NCBI GenBank assembly: GCA_018384835.1
Contig: JAHAYB010000428.1
Coordinates: 1-7,810 of the forward strand
Direction of reading: 5' to 3'
From: Comamonas sp.
Lineage (GTDB): Bacteria; Pseudomonadota; Gammaproteobacteria; Burkholderiales; Burkholderiaceae_C
DNA: 7,810 bases
The notes beneath the pieces were generated by a model, which saw nothing but the letters and a program-made list of their open reading frames with translations, was not told the DNA's origin and did not search any database. Position 1 is the stretch's first letter, and each line of letters starts with the position of its first letter. Positions 1 through 6,246 of this stretch are shown here, in pieces. The position numbers were made by a program, and so were the translations under genes.

Positions 1-45
1 ATAACCTCCACCCCCAGCCCCCATCACCCCCTTTTATGGCCAGAG

Positions 46-942
46 ATGCGTTGGCTCCAGCGCAATTGGCTGTCTTCTAACAACGTGGTGTTTACCGGCG
101 AGCACAGCGCCGTTGTCGATACCGGCCACTGTAGCCAAGCGCCGCAAACGCTTGCCTTGGTGCAGCAGGCTCTGGGCACTGCGCCCTTGGCGCATATCGT
201 CAACACCCACCTGCACAGCGACCATTGCGGTGGCAACGCGGCATTGCAAGCGGCTTGGCCACAGGCGCAGACTTGGGTAGCGCCTGGCCAGGCCGAGCAT
301 GTCCACCACTGGAACCCCGATGCCCTGAGCTACACCCCCACCGGCCAAGAATGCCCGCCCTTTCGTGCCGATAAGCTGCTGCAACCTGGGCACCGCATCG
401 TGCTGGGTGGGCGCTGTTGGAGCATCCATGCCGCTGCTGGGCATGACCCGCATTCCATCATCTTGTTTGAGCCGCAGCGGCGTATTTTGATTTCTGCCGA
501 CGCGCTGTGGGAAAACGGCTTTGGCATCATCTTTCCCGAGCTAGAAGGGCAAGATGCCTTTGCCGCCGCTGCCGCCACCTTGGATGTGATTGAGCAGTTG
601 CAGCCCGCCTTGGTGCTCCCCGGCCATGGCGCTCCCTTTACCGATGTAGCACAGGCGCTAGTGGTAGCCCGTCGGCGGCTGCAAGGCTTTGCCAACGACC
701 CCCTGCGCCATGCCCAGTACGCCGCCAAGGTGTTGTTGAAGTACAAATTCCTAGAGTGGCAGCAGGCCAGCCAAGAGCAGGCCAGTGCCTGGTGCGCCGC
801 CACGCCTTATATGCAGCTGATGCGCCAGCGCTACTTTGCCCCGCTGGATGATGCGCAGTGGGCGCAATACCTGCTCAATGCCCTGCAAGCCAGCGGGGCT
901 TTGCACCAAAGCGGTGGCTATTGGGTGGATGGCCAGCCGTAG
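46..942 (+). CDS. MBL-fold metallo-hydrolase
   Basis: Soluble metallo-beta-lactamase-fold hydrolase of 298 aa. The signature HxHxDH is H55-L-H57-S-D59-H60. Further metal ligands are probably H133 (GHDPHS), D152 (ISADAL) and H194 (PGHG), which together give a complete two-metal site. The C-terminal 100 residues (RRRLQGFANDPLRHA onward) form a helical extension seen in hydrolases resembling glyoxalase II or the RNase Z superfamily. The substrate cannot be told from sequence. ATG at 46 is the only start codon in frame within the window. The frame stays open back to base 1 and no clear Shine-Dalgarno precedes the ATG, so a start outside the window is possible. It is convergent with rpmG and shares the terminator region after it. 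Family assignment is secure; the biological role is unknown. Confidence 0.9.
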   Translation: MRWLQRNWLSSNNVVFTGEHSAVVDTGHCSQAPQTLALVQQALGTAPLAHIVNTHLHSDHCGGNAALQAAWPQAQTWVAPGQAEHVHHWNPDALSYTPTGQECPPFRADKLLQPGHRIVLGGRCWSIHAAAGHDPHSIILFEPQRRILISADALWENGFGIIFPELEGQDAFAAAAATLDVIEQLQPALVLPGHGAPFTDVAQALVVARRRLQGFANDPLRHAQYAAKVLLKYKFLEWQQASQEQASAWCAATPYMQLMRQRYFAPLDDAQWAQYLLNALQASGALHQSGGYWVDGQP

Positions 943-984
943 CTGATGGATATACAAGCACCAACCACCCAGCGACCCAGTACA

Positions 985-1029
985 CAAAAGAAAACCCCCC
1001 GGCAGATTTGCATCTACCAGGGGGTGTTT
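985..1029 (-). terminator. Rho-independent terminator of rpmB-rpmG
   Basis: A long hairpin pairs AAAC (992-995) with GTTT (1026-1029), CCCCC (996-1000) with GGGGG (1020-1024), and AGAT (1004-1007) with ATCT (1012-1015), around a TTGC loop with small bulges. Read on the minus strand it is followed by TTTTCTTTT, the expected U-tract for ending rpmB-rpmG transcripts. On the plus strand only a weak T-run (GTTTCGTTCG) follows, so it may end the hydrolase transcript less efficiently. Confidence 0.85.
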
Positions 1030-1055
1030 CGTTCGTGTGTGTGTATTAGCCGTTT

Positions 1056-1074
1056 TTTTCAGGGGAACTGAAAG
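1056..1074. repeat. Small hairpin just after rpmG
   Basis: Perfect 6-bp inverted repeat TTTCAG (1057-1062) / CTGAAA (1068-1073) with a five-base loop, starting 8 bp past the rpmG stop codon. In the rpmG direction it is followed by A residues, not T, so it is not itself a rho-independent terminator. It could protect the mRNA 3' end. It may also be chance. Confidence 0.4.
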
Positions 1075-1081
1075 CGCTATC

Positions 1082-1252
1082 TTACTTGATTTTCGCCTCT
1101 TTGTACTCAACGTGCTTACGTGCCTTGGGGTCGAACTTCATAATCGACATTTTCTCAGGCATGGTTTTTTTGTTTTTGGTAGTGGTGTAGAAGTGACCGG
1201 TATCAGCGGTAGATACCAGTTTGATTTTTTCGCGTCCGCCTTTGGTGGCCAT
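1082..1252 (-). CDS. rpmG: 50S ribosomal protein L33
   Basis: Ribosomal protein L33 of the large subunit, 56 aa. It begins [20 protein letters not shown] and ends [14 protein letters not shown], the typical betaproteobacterial form. It has no cysteines, so it is the zinc-independent (C-minus) type. The start is set by a good Shine-Dalgarno (AAGGAGA, around 1259-1265) with about 7 nt spacing. It lies 26 bp downstream of rpmB on the same strand and is surely co-transcribed with it, as in many proteobacteria. The length is normal for the family. Confidence 0.98.
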   Translation of the reverse strand: MATKGGREKIKLVSTADTGHFYTTTKNKKTMPEKMSIMKFDPKARKHVEYKEAKIK

Positions 1253-1278
1253 GATGTTTCTCCTTTACTTGCTGGAAA

Positions 1279-1512
1279 TTACGCTTGACCACGGGCACGC
1301 ATATCGGCCAGTACAGCCTCGATGCCGTTTTTGTCAATCAGGCGCAGCGCGGCGCTAGAGACGCGCAGGCGCACCCAGCGGTTTTCGCTCTCGACCCAGA
1401 AGCGCTTGTACTGCAAGTTAGGCAGAAAGCGGCGTTTGGTTTTGATATTGGAGTGGGAAACTTTATGTCCCACTGCGGGCTTTTTGCCCGTTACGTCACA
1501 TACGCGTGCCAT
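1279..1512 (-). CDS. rpmB: 50S ribosomal protein L28
   Basis: Ribosomal protein L28 of the large subunit, 77 aa. It begins [20 protein letters not shown] and contains the family-typical stretches [30 protein letters not shown] and [20 protein letters not shown]. The frame stays open upstream to an ATG at 1614, but the protein starts at 1512, where the conserved MARVC begins. A GGAG motif (1523-1526) sits 10 nt before this ATG. It is first in the rpmB-rpmG operon. Its leader carries a TATAAT box and stable hairpins that may regulate expression. Confidence 0.98.
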   Translation of the reverse strand: MARVCDVTGKKPAVGHKVSHSNIKTKRRFLPNLQYKRFWVESENRWVRLRVSSAALRLIDKNGIEAVLADMRARGQA

Positions 1513-1543
1513 GGTTTGGACACTCCGATTCTTTGCAACAGCT

Positions 1544-1569
1544 ACCAGCTTGCAGCTTGTGCTGCTGGT
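1544..1569 (-). repeat. Hairpin in the rpmB leader close to the ribosome site
   Basis: ACCAGC (1544-1549) pairs with GCTGGT (1564-1569), and inside it AGC (1554-1556) pairs with GCT (1561-1563), with a four-base bulge on one side. It lies 31 bp upstream of the rpmB start codon in the presumed 5' untranslated region. It may be an RNA regulatory element; no known r-protein leader motif is recognised. Confidence 0.45.
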
Positions 1570-1583
1570 AACCTCACCTCGCC

Positions 1584-1622
1584 AAAAAAGGGGTGGCGGT
1601 AACCCCAGCCGCAAAAAGCGGC
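1584..1622 (-). terminator. Two leader hairpins with T6 tail before rpmB (possible attenuator)
   Basis: Read on the minus strand, a perfect GCCGC-TTTTT-GCGGC hairpin (1608-1622) is followed at once by GGGGT-(7 nt)-ACCCC (1590-1606) and six Ts (1584-1589). The second has the form of an intrinsic terminator. It lies downstream of the TATAAT box at 1632-1637 and upstream of rpmB. It could therefore be an attenuator in the rpmB leader. The other reading is that it simply ends the oxidase operon transcript, with rpmB transcribed from a promoter nearer the gene. Confidence 0.55.
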
Positions 1623-1631
1623 AAACCGGGC

Positions 1632-1637
1632 ATTATA
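1632..1637 (-). promoter_or_regulatory. Candidate -10 box for rpmB-rpmG
   Basis: A perfect TATAAT hexamer on the minus strand, 120 bp upstream of the rpmB ATG and 45 bp beyond the end of the oxidase operon. No good -35 hexamer sits at 16-18 bp (AGGCAA or GAGGCA is the best available). Transcription would start near 1625. Confidence 0.5.
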
Positions 1638-1682
1638 GCGGCAGTGGCTTATGCTTGCCTCAGCGCATATAGTGGCCGTAAT

Positions 1683-2279
1683 TTAGGCAGCCACCTGCTC
1701 AGCCCGCACACTGCGCCAAGCCACCTGCCCCAGCCAGGCCAGCGCCAAGGCAATGCTGCACCCCAGCAGCCATTGCCCCAGGCGGATTTGGTCATCCTGC
1801 AAATAGGCATTGCACAGGCGCAGCGGGCTTTCCATATAGAGCATTCCCACAATGGCCATCATGGCCAGGCTATTGCCCAGAAAAAAGCTTTGCAGCACCA
1901 GCCCTGCTGAGCGCCAAGACAGTTGCAGGCCAGCGCCTGCGGCCAGTAGCGCCAGGTGTTTGAGCAGCTCAATTTCAGGCTGGCGCAAGGCCAAATCCAG
2001 CACACGCGGAATCATCAGCACGGCCAGTACCGTTGCGCACAGCAGCAGGCCGCTGATGCCAGATTGATTGAACGGCTGCAAAACCTGCCGCCAGCGCTGG
2101 GGCAAGCCTTTGGCCAGCCACGCACCCGCGCACAGCAGCAGGGGAAATTGCAGCAGCATATGCCGCCACATGCTGGCTTCCAGCCAATCGCGCAGCGCCC
2201 AGTTCAGTAGCAAGAGCAGCAAGCCCAGAGCGGGTAGATGCCAAGGGCGTAGCAGATGCAATAGCAGGGGCTGCTTCAT
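1683..2279 (-). CDS. Short CtaG-like membrane protein, probable oxidase assembly factor
   Basis: Hydrophobic protein of 198 aa with about six membrane segments (roughly 13-27, 41-56, 74-92, 106-121, 128-148, 168-187). Two stretches recall the caa3-type CtaG family. WRHMLLQFPLLLCAGAWL (38-55) resembles its HM..PLL.G region. IPRVLDLALRQPEIELLKHL (90-109) resembles its WHLP.LYDAAL...HALEH region, with H40 and H108 as candidate metal-binding histidines. It is shorter than usual CtaG proteins (around 250-300 aa from memory). Its ATG overlaps the SCO stop codon by 4 bp (ATGA), with GGAGG 7 nt upstream, so translation is coupled to the copper chaperone. Copper insertion or oxidase assembly is inferred from this weak similarity and from context. 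It could be an unrelated membrane protein. Confidence 0.72.
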   Translation of the reverse strand: MKQPLLLHLLRPWHLPALGLLLLLLNWALRDWLEASMWRHMLLQFPLLLCAGAWLAKGLPQRWRQVLQPFNQSGISGLLLCATVLAVLMIPRVLDLALRQPEIELLKHLALLAAGAGLQLSWRSAGLVLQSFFLGNSLAMMAIVGMLYMESPLRLCNAYLQDDQIRLGQWLLGCSIALALAWLGQVAWRSVRAEQVAA

Positions 2280-3037
2280 AAACTGTCCTCCGCCTCTTTA
2301 GGGTTGGCGGCAGTTTGGGTGAGCGTGGCGCTGGTTGGGGTGGCTTCGGCCTGCATTTGGGTTTGCGCCAGGTGCAGGGCGTAGTTCAGCGCCAGTTGTT
2401 GCTCGCCCAGGTCAAAAATGCGGCGCAGGCGGCCTTCCTTATCTAGTACCAGCAAGGCGGCGTTGTGCTCAAAATCCCCCAGTTCGTTGGGGATGACGAC
2501 GATGCCCCATTGGCGCAGCAGCGCTTGCTCTTGCGCGGCATCAGGCAGGTGTAGCCAGCGCCACCAGGCCAAGTCTGCCCCTTGTGCTTGGGCGTAGGGC
2601 TGCAAGATGGCGGGGCGGTCATGCTGGCCGTCAAAGCTGATGGAGAGCAGGCGCACTTGCCGGGCTGCGGCGGCGCTGGCTTGGCTGGCCGGGTCTTGCT
2701 GCGCCAGGGTTTGCAGTTGCGTCTGGAGCTGCGCCATGCTGCTGCCCAGGCTTAGGCAAATGGTCTGGCAGCGGGTGTAGAAAAAATCGGCAATCGTCAC
2801 GCCTTCTTGGGCTTGTAGTACGGCGGGTAGTTGCCAGGAGGGAGGGGGGGCATCGGTAGATAAATCTGCCAGCCCCAGGCCATCTACCGTTACAGCGGGG
2901 GCGGCAATGGGTTGCAGGGCAACTTCCAGGCGGCGTGCGCCTTCATCCGTCCAGACTTGAAAGTCGTGGGTGAGCCAGGCGCTGGCTTGGTAGCCGCCCA
3001 GTAGGCAGAGCAGGCAGACCAAGGCGGTGCGAAACAT
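2276..3037 (-). CDS. SCO1/SenC family copper chaperone
   Basis: SCO-type thioredoxin-fold protein of 253 aa that delivers copper to oxidase metal centres on the periplasmic side. An N-terminal hydrophobic segment (about 3-20) is a signal or membrane anchor. The copper-binding CxxxC is C90-QTI-C94 within FFYTRCQTIC, and the third ligand is H191 in DFEHNAALLVLDKEGRL. The SISFDGQHDRPAIL stretch (132-145) matches the family's SVDPxxDTP region. Residues 228-253 form an Ala/Thr-rich tail beyond the fold. AGGAGG (3047-3052) lies 9 nt before the ATG. Since cbb3-type enzymes lack CuA, the likely client is CuB of the upstream CcoN-like subunit. Family call is secure; client inferred from the operon. 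Confidence 0.93.
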   Translation of the reverse strand: MFRTALVCLLCLLGGYQASAWLTHDFQVWTDEGARRLEVALQPIAAPAVTVDGLGLADLSTDAPPPSWQLPAVLQAQEGVTIADFFYTRCQTICLSLGSSMAQLQTQLQTLAQQDPASQASAAAARQVRLLSISFDGQHDRPAILQPYAQAQGADLAWWRWLHLPDAAQEQALLRQWGIVVIPNELGDFEHNAALLVLDKEGRLRRIFDLGEQQLALNYALHLAQTQMQAEATPTSATLTQTAANPKEAEDSL

Positions 3038-3068
3038 AGTGGGGAGCCTCCTTTTCTCTTTGTGTCGC

Positions 3069-3740
3069 CTAGGGCAGCAACGCCTTCAGGGCTGCACCGC
3101 CTGCATAGGGGCTGGTTTGCCCGGCACTGGCGCTGCGCTCGGCGGCAATGTCGGCCGCTTCAATCGCGCTGGCCTGGTTGCCCCAGCTACTGCGCAGGTG
3201 GGTCAGGATAGCGGCCAGTTGTGCGTCGCCCAGTTGGGCAAAGGCGGGCATGTTGCCGCTGTAGTTTTGCCCCAGCACTTCAATATCACCATCGAGGCCG
3301 TGCAGCACGATGTTCATCAGCAGCTTAGGCTCGCCCAGCACCCATTCGGACTTGGCCAGTGGGGGGAATACGCCTGCCAGCCCTTGGCCATTGGCCTGGT
3401 GGCAGGCCGCGCATTGGGCGGCAAACAGGGCTGCGCCGTTGATGGCGGCGGCATCTTGCCCGCCCGCGCTGCTGCCTGCTGCACCTGCGCTACTGCTGGC
3501 AGAGGCGAGGGGGCGCAATACGGCGGCGGTGCGCTGGTCGCCCCAGTCGCTATTGCCTATTAAGGGGTTGTTCAGGATATACAGCTCGCCAAACACCACC
3601 ATGCCTAGCAGCACCACACCGGCGGCAATCGGCATGGGGCGTAGCGACTCCTCGGGGTCGGCGTGCTCGCGTTGCTGCTGTCGCTGGGGCATGGGGGTGG
3701 CAGGCCGGTGGGGCTGTGGCTGGCGTGGGGTGGTGGGCAT
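3069..3740 (-). CDS. Membrane-anchored monohaem cytochrome c (in the CcoP position)
   Basis: Class I-like cytochrome c of 223 aa. A Pro/Gln-rich cytoplasmic N-terminus (1-35) is followed by one membrane helix (about 37-57), then an Ala/Ser/Gly-rich linker (75-100). The haem domain has C110-AA-C113-H114 and M164 (GNMPAF) as likely axial methionine. A further 35-residue tail follows. It sits directly after ccoO, where a dihaem CcoP would be expected in a standard ccoNOQP operon. It has only one CxxCH and lacks the CcoP N-terminal pattern as I recall it. It probably passes electrons to the CcoO-like subunit as a subunit or dedicated donor. AGGAGG (3748-3753) lies 7 nt from the ATG, fixing the start. 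Confidence 0.92.
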   Translation of the reverse strand: MPTTPRQPQPHRPATPMPQRQQQREHADPEESLRPMPIAAGVVLLGMVVFGELYILNNPLIGNSDWGDQRTAAVLRPLASASSSAGAAGSSAGGQDAAAINGAALFAAQCAACHQANGQGLAGVFPPLAKSEWVLGEPKLLMNIVLHGLDGDIEVLGQNYSGNMPAFAQLGDAQLAAILTHLRSSWGNQASAIEAADIAAERSASAGQTSPYAGGAALKALLP

Positions 3741-3772
3741 GGCGCATCCTCCTTTTTTTGTACTTGGGGTGA

Positions 3773-4366
3773 CTACTTGGCGCGTGGCTCGGGCGGCAGC
3801 ACGGGATAGTCACGCTTGAGGCTTTGCAGGTAGTGCACCAGCGCCACGGCATCCTCGTTGGCAATGACTACCTGCCCTTCAGGTACATGGCCGGGCGGCA
3901 GCTTGACGCTGACATCTCCTTCCTCTGCCTGGGGCTTGAGCGTGAACAGATAGGGGTAGGCCGGCATGATGGAGTCCGGCACATAAGCACGCGGTTGGTA
4001 GAGGTGGCCTAAATGCCAGTCTTGGCTGGGCTGGCGCACGCCGATGTTCATCAAATCAGGGCCGGTACGCATACTGCCCAGCAGGTGAGGGCGGTCATAG
4101 CTGTAATCTGCCGGTACGGTGGGGCGACCCCAGCCGCGCAGGCCGTCTGGCCCAAAGCTGGGGTCACGCGGCTGCTGGGTGTGGCAGTACACACAGCCGT
4201 TGGCGATATAGACCTGCCGCCCGCGCAGCTCCTGCTCGGTATAGGGTTTAAGCTCTGGCGGCGGCTGCACATCACGCACTTGGATGTAGGGCAGCACCAC
4301 CAGGGCAGCAGTGGCAACGGCCAAGGTAGCCAGCGCACCGCTGGCGAGTTTGACTTCACTTTCCAT
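3773..4366 (-). CDS. ccoO: cbb3-type oxidase subunit II, monohaem cytochrome c
   Basis: CcoO/FixO-family subunit of 197 aa, which carries one c-type haem and feeds electrons to CcoN. The N-terminal membrane helix spans about 10-28. The haem site is C58-VY-C61-H62 (NGCVYCHTQQPR), and the axial methionine is M134 in DSIMPAYPYL. Other family marks are ELRGRQVYIANGC, YDRPHLLGSMRTGPDLMNIG and DWHLGHLYQPR. An in-frame ATG exists at 4516, but it would add a Cys/Pro-rich stretch lying inside ccoN. The ATG at 4366 has AGGAG (4374-4378) 7 nt upstream and gives the expected N-terminus. It overlaps the end of ccoN by 11 bp, implying coupled translation. Length is near or slightly below the family's usual size. 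Confidence 0.95.
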   Translation of the reverse strand: MESEVKLASGALATLAVATAALVVLPYIQVRDVQPPPELKPYTEQELRGRQVYIANGCVYCHTQQPRDPSFGPDGLRGWGRPTVPADYSYDRPHLLGSMRTGPDLMNIGVRQPSQDWHLGHLYQPRAYVPDSIMPAYPYLFTLKPQAEEGDVSVKLPPGHVPEGQVVIANEDAVALVHYLQSLKRDYPVLPPEPRAK

Positions 4367-6086
4367 GACGCATCTCCTGGGCGCGAGCGGCCAGTGGTTG
4401 AGGGGTGGCAGCGGTAGCAGCGGTGCTAGTAGCCGTAGCAGCGGGCTGATGCCACAAAGCGGCTTCTTGGCGCTGTGGCCCCCAGCGCAGCAGCATGGCC
4501 AGCAAGTGCCCCACAAACAGCAGATGGCTAGTCACCATCAGCGCACCGCCCACGCTGCGCCATTGCAGATAGGGCAGGGTGACGGTGACGGAATCCATAA
4601 ACGGCTTATCCGCATCCAGCATGTACAGCCCTTGCAGCCAGCCGCCAATCGTCAGGCTGATGAAGTACACCATCACCCCAGTGGCCGCCAGCCAGAACTG
4701 CCAGGCAATCAGGCGCGGGAAAGGCCATTCCCGCTGGAGCAGGCGCGGCAGCATGAAGTAGAAGGCACCAAACATCACCATAGTGACAAAGGCATACGCA
4801 CCCAAATGCGCATGCGCCACGGTGAAGTGGGTGAAGTGCGCCACCTGGTTAACGCTGCGCAGCGCCTCAAACGAGCCTTGCAGGGAAGACAGCATGTACA
4901 TCAGCGCCCCAAAAACCATAAAGCGCAGCGTGGGCGAGTAGCGCACCAGGTGCAGATGGCCACGCGAGGTACAAGCCATATTGATGCTGAAGGCCAGCAC
5001 GGGAACAATCATCATCATGCTTTGCACGATAGACAGCGTCACCATCCAGCCCGGCACAGGGCCGCCTACCAAGTGGTGACCGCCCACCTGGGCGTAGAAG
5101 AAGGCCAGCGTCCAAAACCCCAGAATCGACAGGTTGTAAGAGCGCACCGGGCGGCCAATCACCTTGGGCAGAAAGTAGTAAATCGTGCCCACGCTAACGG
5201 GCGTAAACCACAGGCCGAGCACGTTGTGGCCATACCACCAGTTCATGGTGGCCTGCTGTACGCCGTAATGCACGCCGGGCAGCTTGCCAATCACAAACAG
5301 CAGGGCAATCCACAGCAGGGCGGCCAGGTGGTACCAACTGGTAACGTACAAACCCTCCACCTGGCGCTTGCGTACCGTGGCAAACACGGCATACACAATC
5401 AGCAGCAGGCCAGTGGCCAGCACAATGCCGATTTGCCAGGGAATTTCCAGGTACTCCATGCCATCCGTCCAGCCCGAGCCAATGGCCAGCAGGCCAGCGG
5501 CCACGCTGAGGTTGAGCAGTACCCCGCCCAGCACCATCAGCTTGCTGTGGCGCAGTGGGGTACGCATCAGGCGTGGCGTGAGCCAAATAATCACCGCCAG
5601 GCAGGCATTGCTAATCCAGCCATAGAACACCGCCGTCAGGTGCAGGGTGCGCATACGGCCAAAAGTTTGCCAGGCTTCATGCACCAGCCAATCGGGCAAA
5701 TGCAGCTTGAGCGAGGCCGTTAGCCCAGCAATCGAGCCGAGCAGCAGCCATGCGCAGGCACTTATCAGAAAAAACAGCGTTGCCACCCGCGAAGAGTCAT
5801 CCGCCGCTTGGCGCTGCGCCAGGCTGTGCGCATCATCGGGCGGGTTTTGCCAGGCAGCTTCCCCCGGAGCGCGGCGGCTCAAGTCCAGCGCCTGCTGCAT
5901 ACGCTGGCGGTCGTGCGCGGTCAGGCTGGGGTCATCGGCCTGGCCGACTTCGCTAGGCACAAAAATGGCCGAGGCAGCGCCGGGGTTCTCCACCAGCAAG
6001 CCCTTGCGCATAGACCACATAAAGGCAAATAAGCCAATCAGTGACAGCAAAAACGCTGACAGCAGGCTAAGAACTGCACTGTCCAT
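4356..6086 (-). CDS. ccoN: cbb3-type (C-family) oxidase catalytic subunit I with CcoS-like N-terminus
   Basis: Haem-copper oxidase subunit I of 576 aa, which reduces oxygen at a haem b3-CuB site in the inner membrane. Residues 1-50 form an extra membrane segment resembling CcoS (FMWSMRKG). Residues 51-98 are a polar linker. From residue 99 it is a 12-helix CcoN. Ligands are H149 and H427 (haem b), H425 (haem b3), and H287, H337, H338 (CuB), seen in GRMRTLHL, WWYGHNVLG, GGHHLVGG and TVAHAHLGA. Y331 lies 44 residues after H287, matching the spacing of the His-Tyr crosslink in cbb3 oxidases. The usual FEGPMMS glutamate is Q403, with E407 one turn later. The last 35 residues are Ala/Thr-rich. AGGAGGAGGT (6093-6102) precedes the ATG. 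Confidence 0.95.
   Translation of the reverse strand: MDSAVLSLLSAFLLSLIGLFAFMWSMRKGLLVENPGAASAIFVPSEVGQADDPSLTAHDRQRMQQALDLSRRAPGEAAWQNPPDDAHSLAQRQAADDSSRVATLFFLISACAWLLLGSIAGLTASLKLHLPDWLVHEAWQTFGRMRTLHLTAVFYGWISNACLAVIIWLTPRLMRTPLRHSKLMVLGGVLLNLSVAAGLLAIGSGWTDGMEYLEIPWQIGIVLATGLLLIVYAVFATVRKRQVEGLYVTSWYHLAALLWIALLFVIGKLPGVHYGVQQATMNWWYGHNVLGLWFTPVSVGTIYYFLPKVIGRPVRSYNLSILGFWTLAFFYAQVGGHHLVGGPVPGWMVTLSIVQSMMMIVPVLAFSINMACTSRGHLHLVRYSPTLRFMVFGALMYMLSSLQGSFEALRSVNQVAHFTHFTVAHAHLGAYAFVTMVMFGAFYFMLPRLLQREWPFPRLIAWQFWLAATGVMVYFISLTIGGWLQGLYMLDADKPFMDSVTVTLPYLQWRSVGGALMVTSHLLFVGHLLAMLLRWGPQRQEAALWHQPAATATSTAATAATPQPLAARAQEMRHGK
5937..6086 (-). other. CcoS/FixS-like segment fused to CcoN
   Basis: The first 50 codons of the ccoN-like gene encode one hydrophobic helix (about 5-24) followed by FMWSMRKG. 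This resembles the helix plus FLWAVRSGQFDDLE motif of the small cbb3 maturation protein CcoS, although the QFDD part is not kept (LLVE here). Standard CcoN starts close to its first catalytic-core helix and lacks this part. CcoS-like origin is an inference from a short motif. Confidence 0.55.
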
Positions 6087-6153
6087 GACCCCACCTCCTC
6101 CTGAGCAATTAGTCGATTGATTGGCTTTTATTCAAGCCCCGTTTGCTCCGGCC

Positions 6154-6185
6154 TGCACAGTGCGTCCTTGCTGTAGGCACTGGCA
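6154..6185. repeat. Imperfect dyad upstream of ccoN
   Basis: TGC(A)CAGTGC (6154-6163) pairs with GCACTGGCA (6177-6185), giving nine pairs with one bulged base and a 13-nt centre. It ends 68 bp upstream of the ccoN start. No T-run follows on either strand, so it is not a terminator. It could be a regulator site or an mRNA leader hairpin. Confidence 0.4.
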
Positions 6186-6246
6186 TCATGGTTAATCATT
6201 TTTTTAAATGTATCTTTTGGAAAGGGCGGTATATCCTGTGCGCTGG

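Larger units (their letters stand above)
1683..6086 (-). other. Five-gene cbb3-like oxidase operon
   Basis: Genes run ccoN-like, ccoO-like, monohaem cytochrome c, SCO, CtaG-like. The spacings are 11-bp overlap, 32 bp, 31 bp and 4-bp ATGA overlap. A Shine-Dalgarno of AGGAGG type precedes every gene, so a single translationally coupled transcript is likely. No ccoQ, ccoP, ccoG, ccoH or ccoI is present, and ccoS exists only as a possible fused domain. Structural and copper-delivery genes are kept together, which suggests a self-contained oxidase module. Confidence 0.85.

Noticed and set aside
1279..1614. Longer L28 starting at 1614
   Set aside because: L28 begins at MARVC (1512) with a GGAG upstream. 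The extra 34 codons cover leader hairpins and show no conserved sequence.
3027..3563. Plus-strand open frame opposite the cytochrome c gene
   Set aside because: The minus strand has the CxxCH haem motif, membrane anchor and ribosome site; the plus-strand product is Gly/Ala-rich with no start signal.
3773..4516. Longer CcoO starting at 4516
   Set aside because: The extra 50 residues are Cys/Pro/Leu-rich, lie inside ccoN, and have no family match. The ATG at 4366 has a Shine-Dalgarno and gives the normal CcoO N-terminus.
4311..5723. Long plus-strand open frame of 470 codons opposite ccoN
   Set aside because: It is antisense to a clearly conserved oxidase gene. Its translation is His/Gln-rich without domains or hydrophobic core, as expected from the shadow of a GC-rich membrane protein gene.
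4356..6086. CcoN-like protein as a nitric-oxide reductase (NorB type)
   Set aside because: It keeps the cbb3 tyrosine at +44 from the first CuB histidine and the HH pair, and it is followed by CcoO; these mark an oxygen reductase.
6117..6135. TTGAT...TTCAA as an FNR/ANR site upstream of ccoN
   Set aside because: The gap between half sites is 9 bp and not 4, and one half site is imperfect, so it would not fit the dimer.
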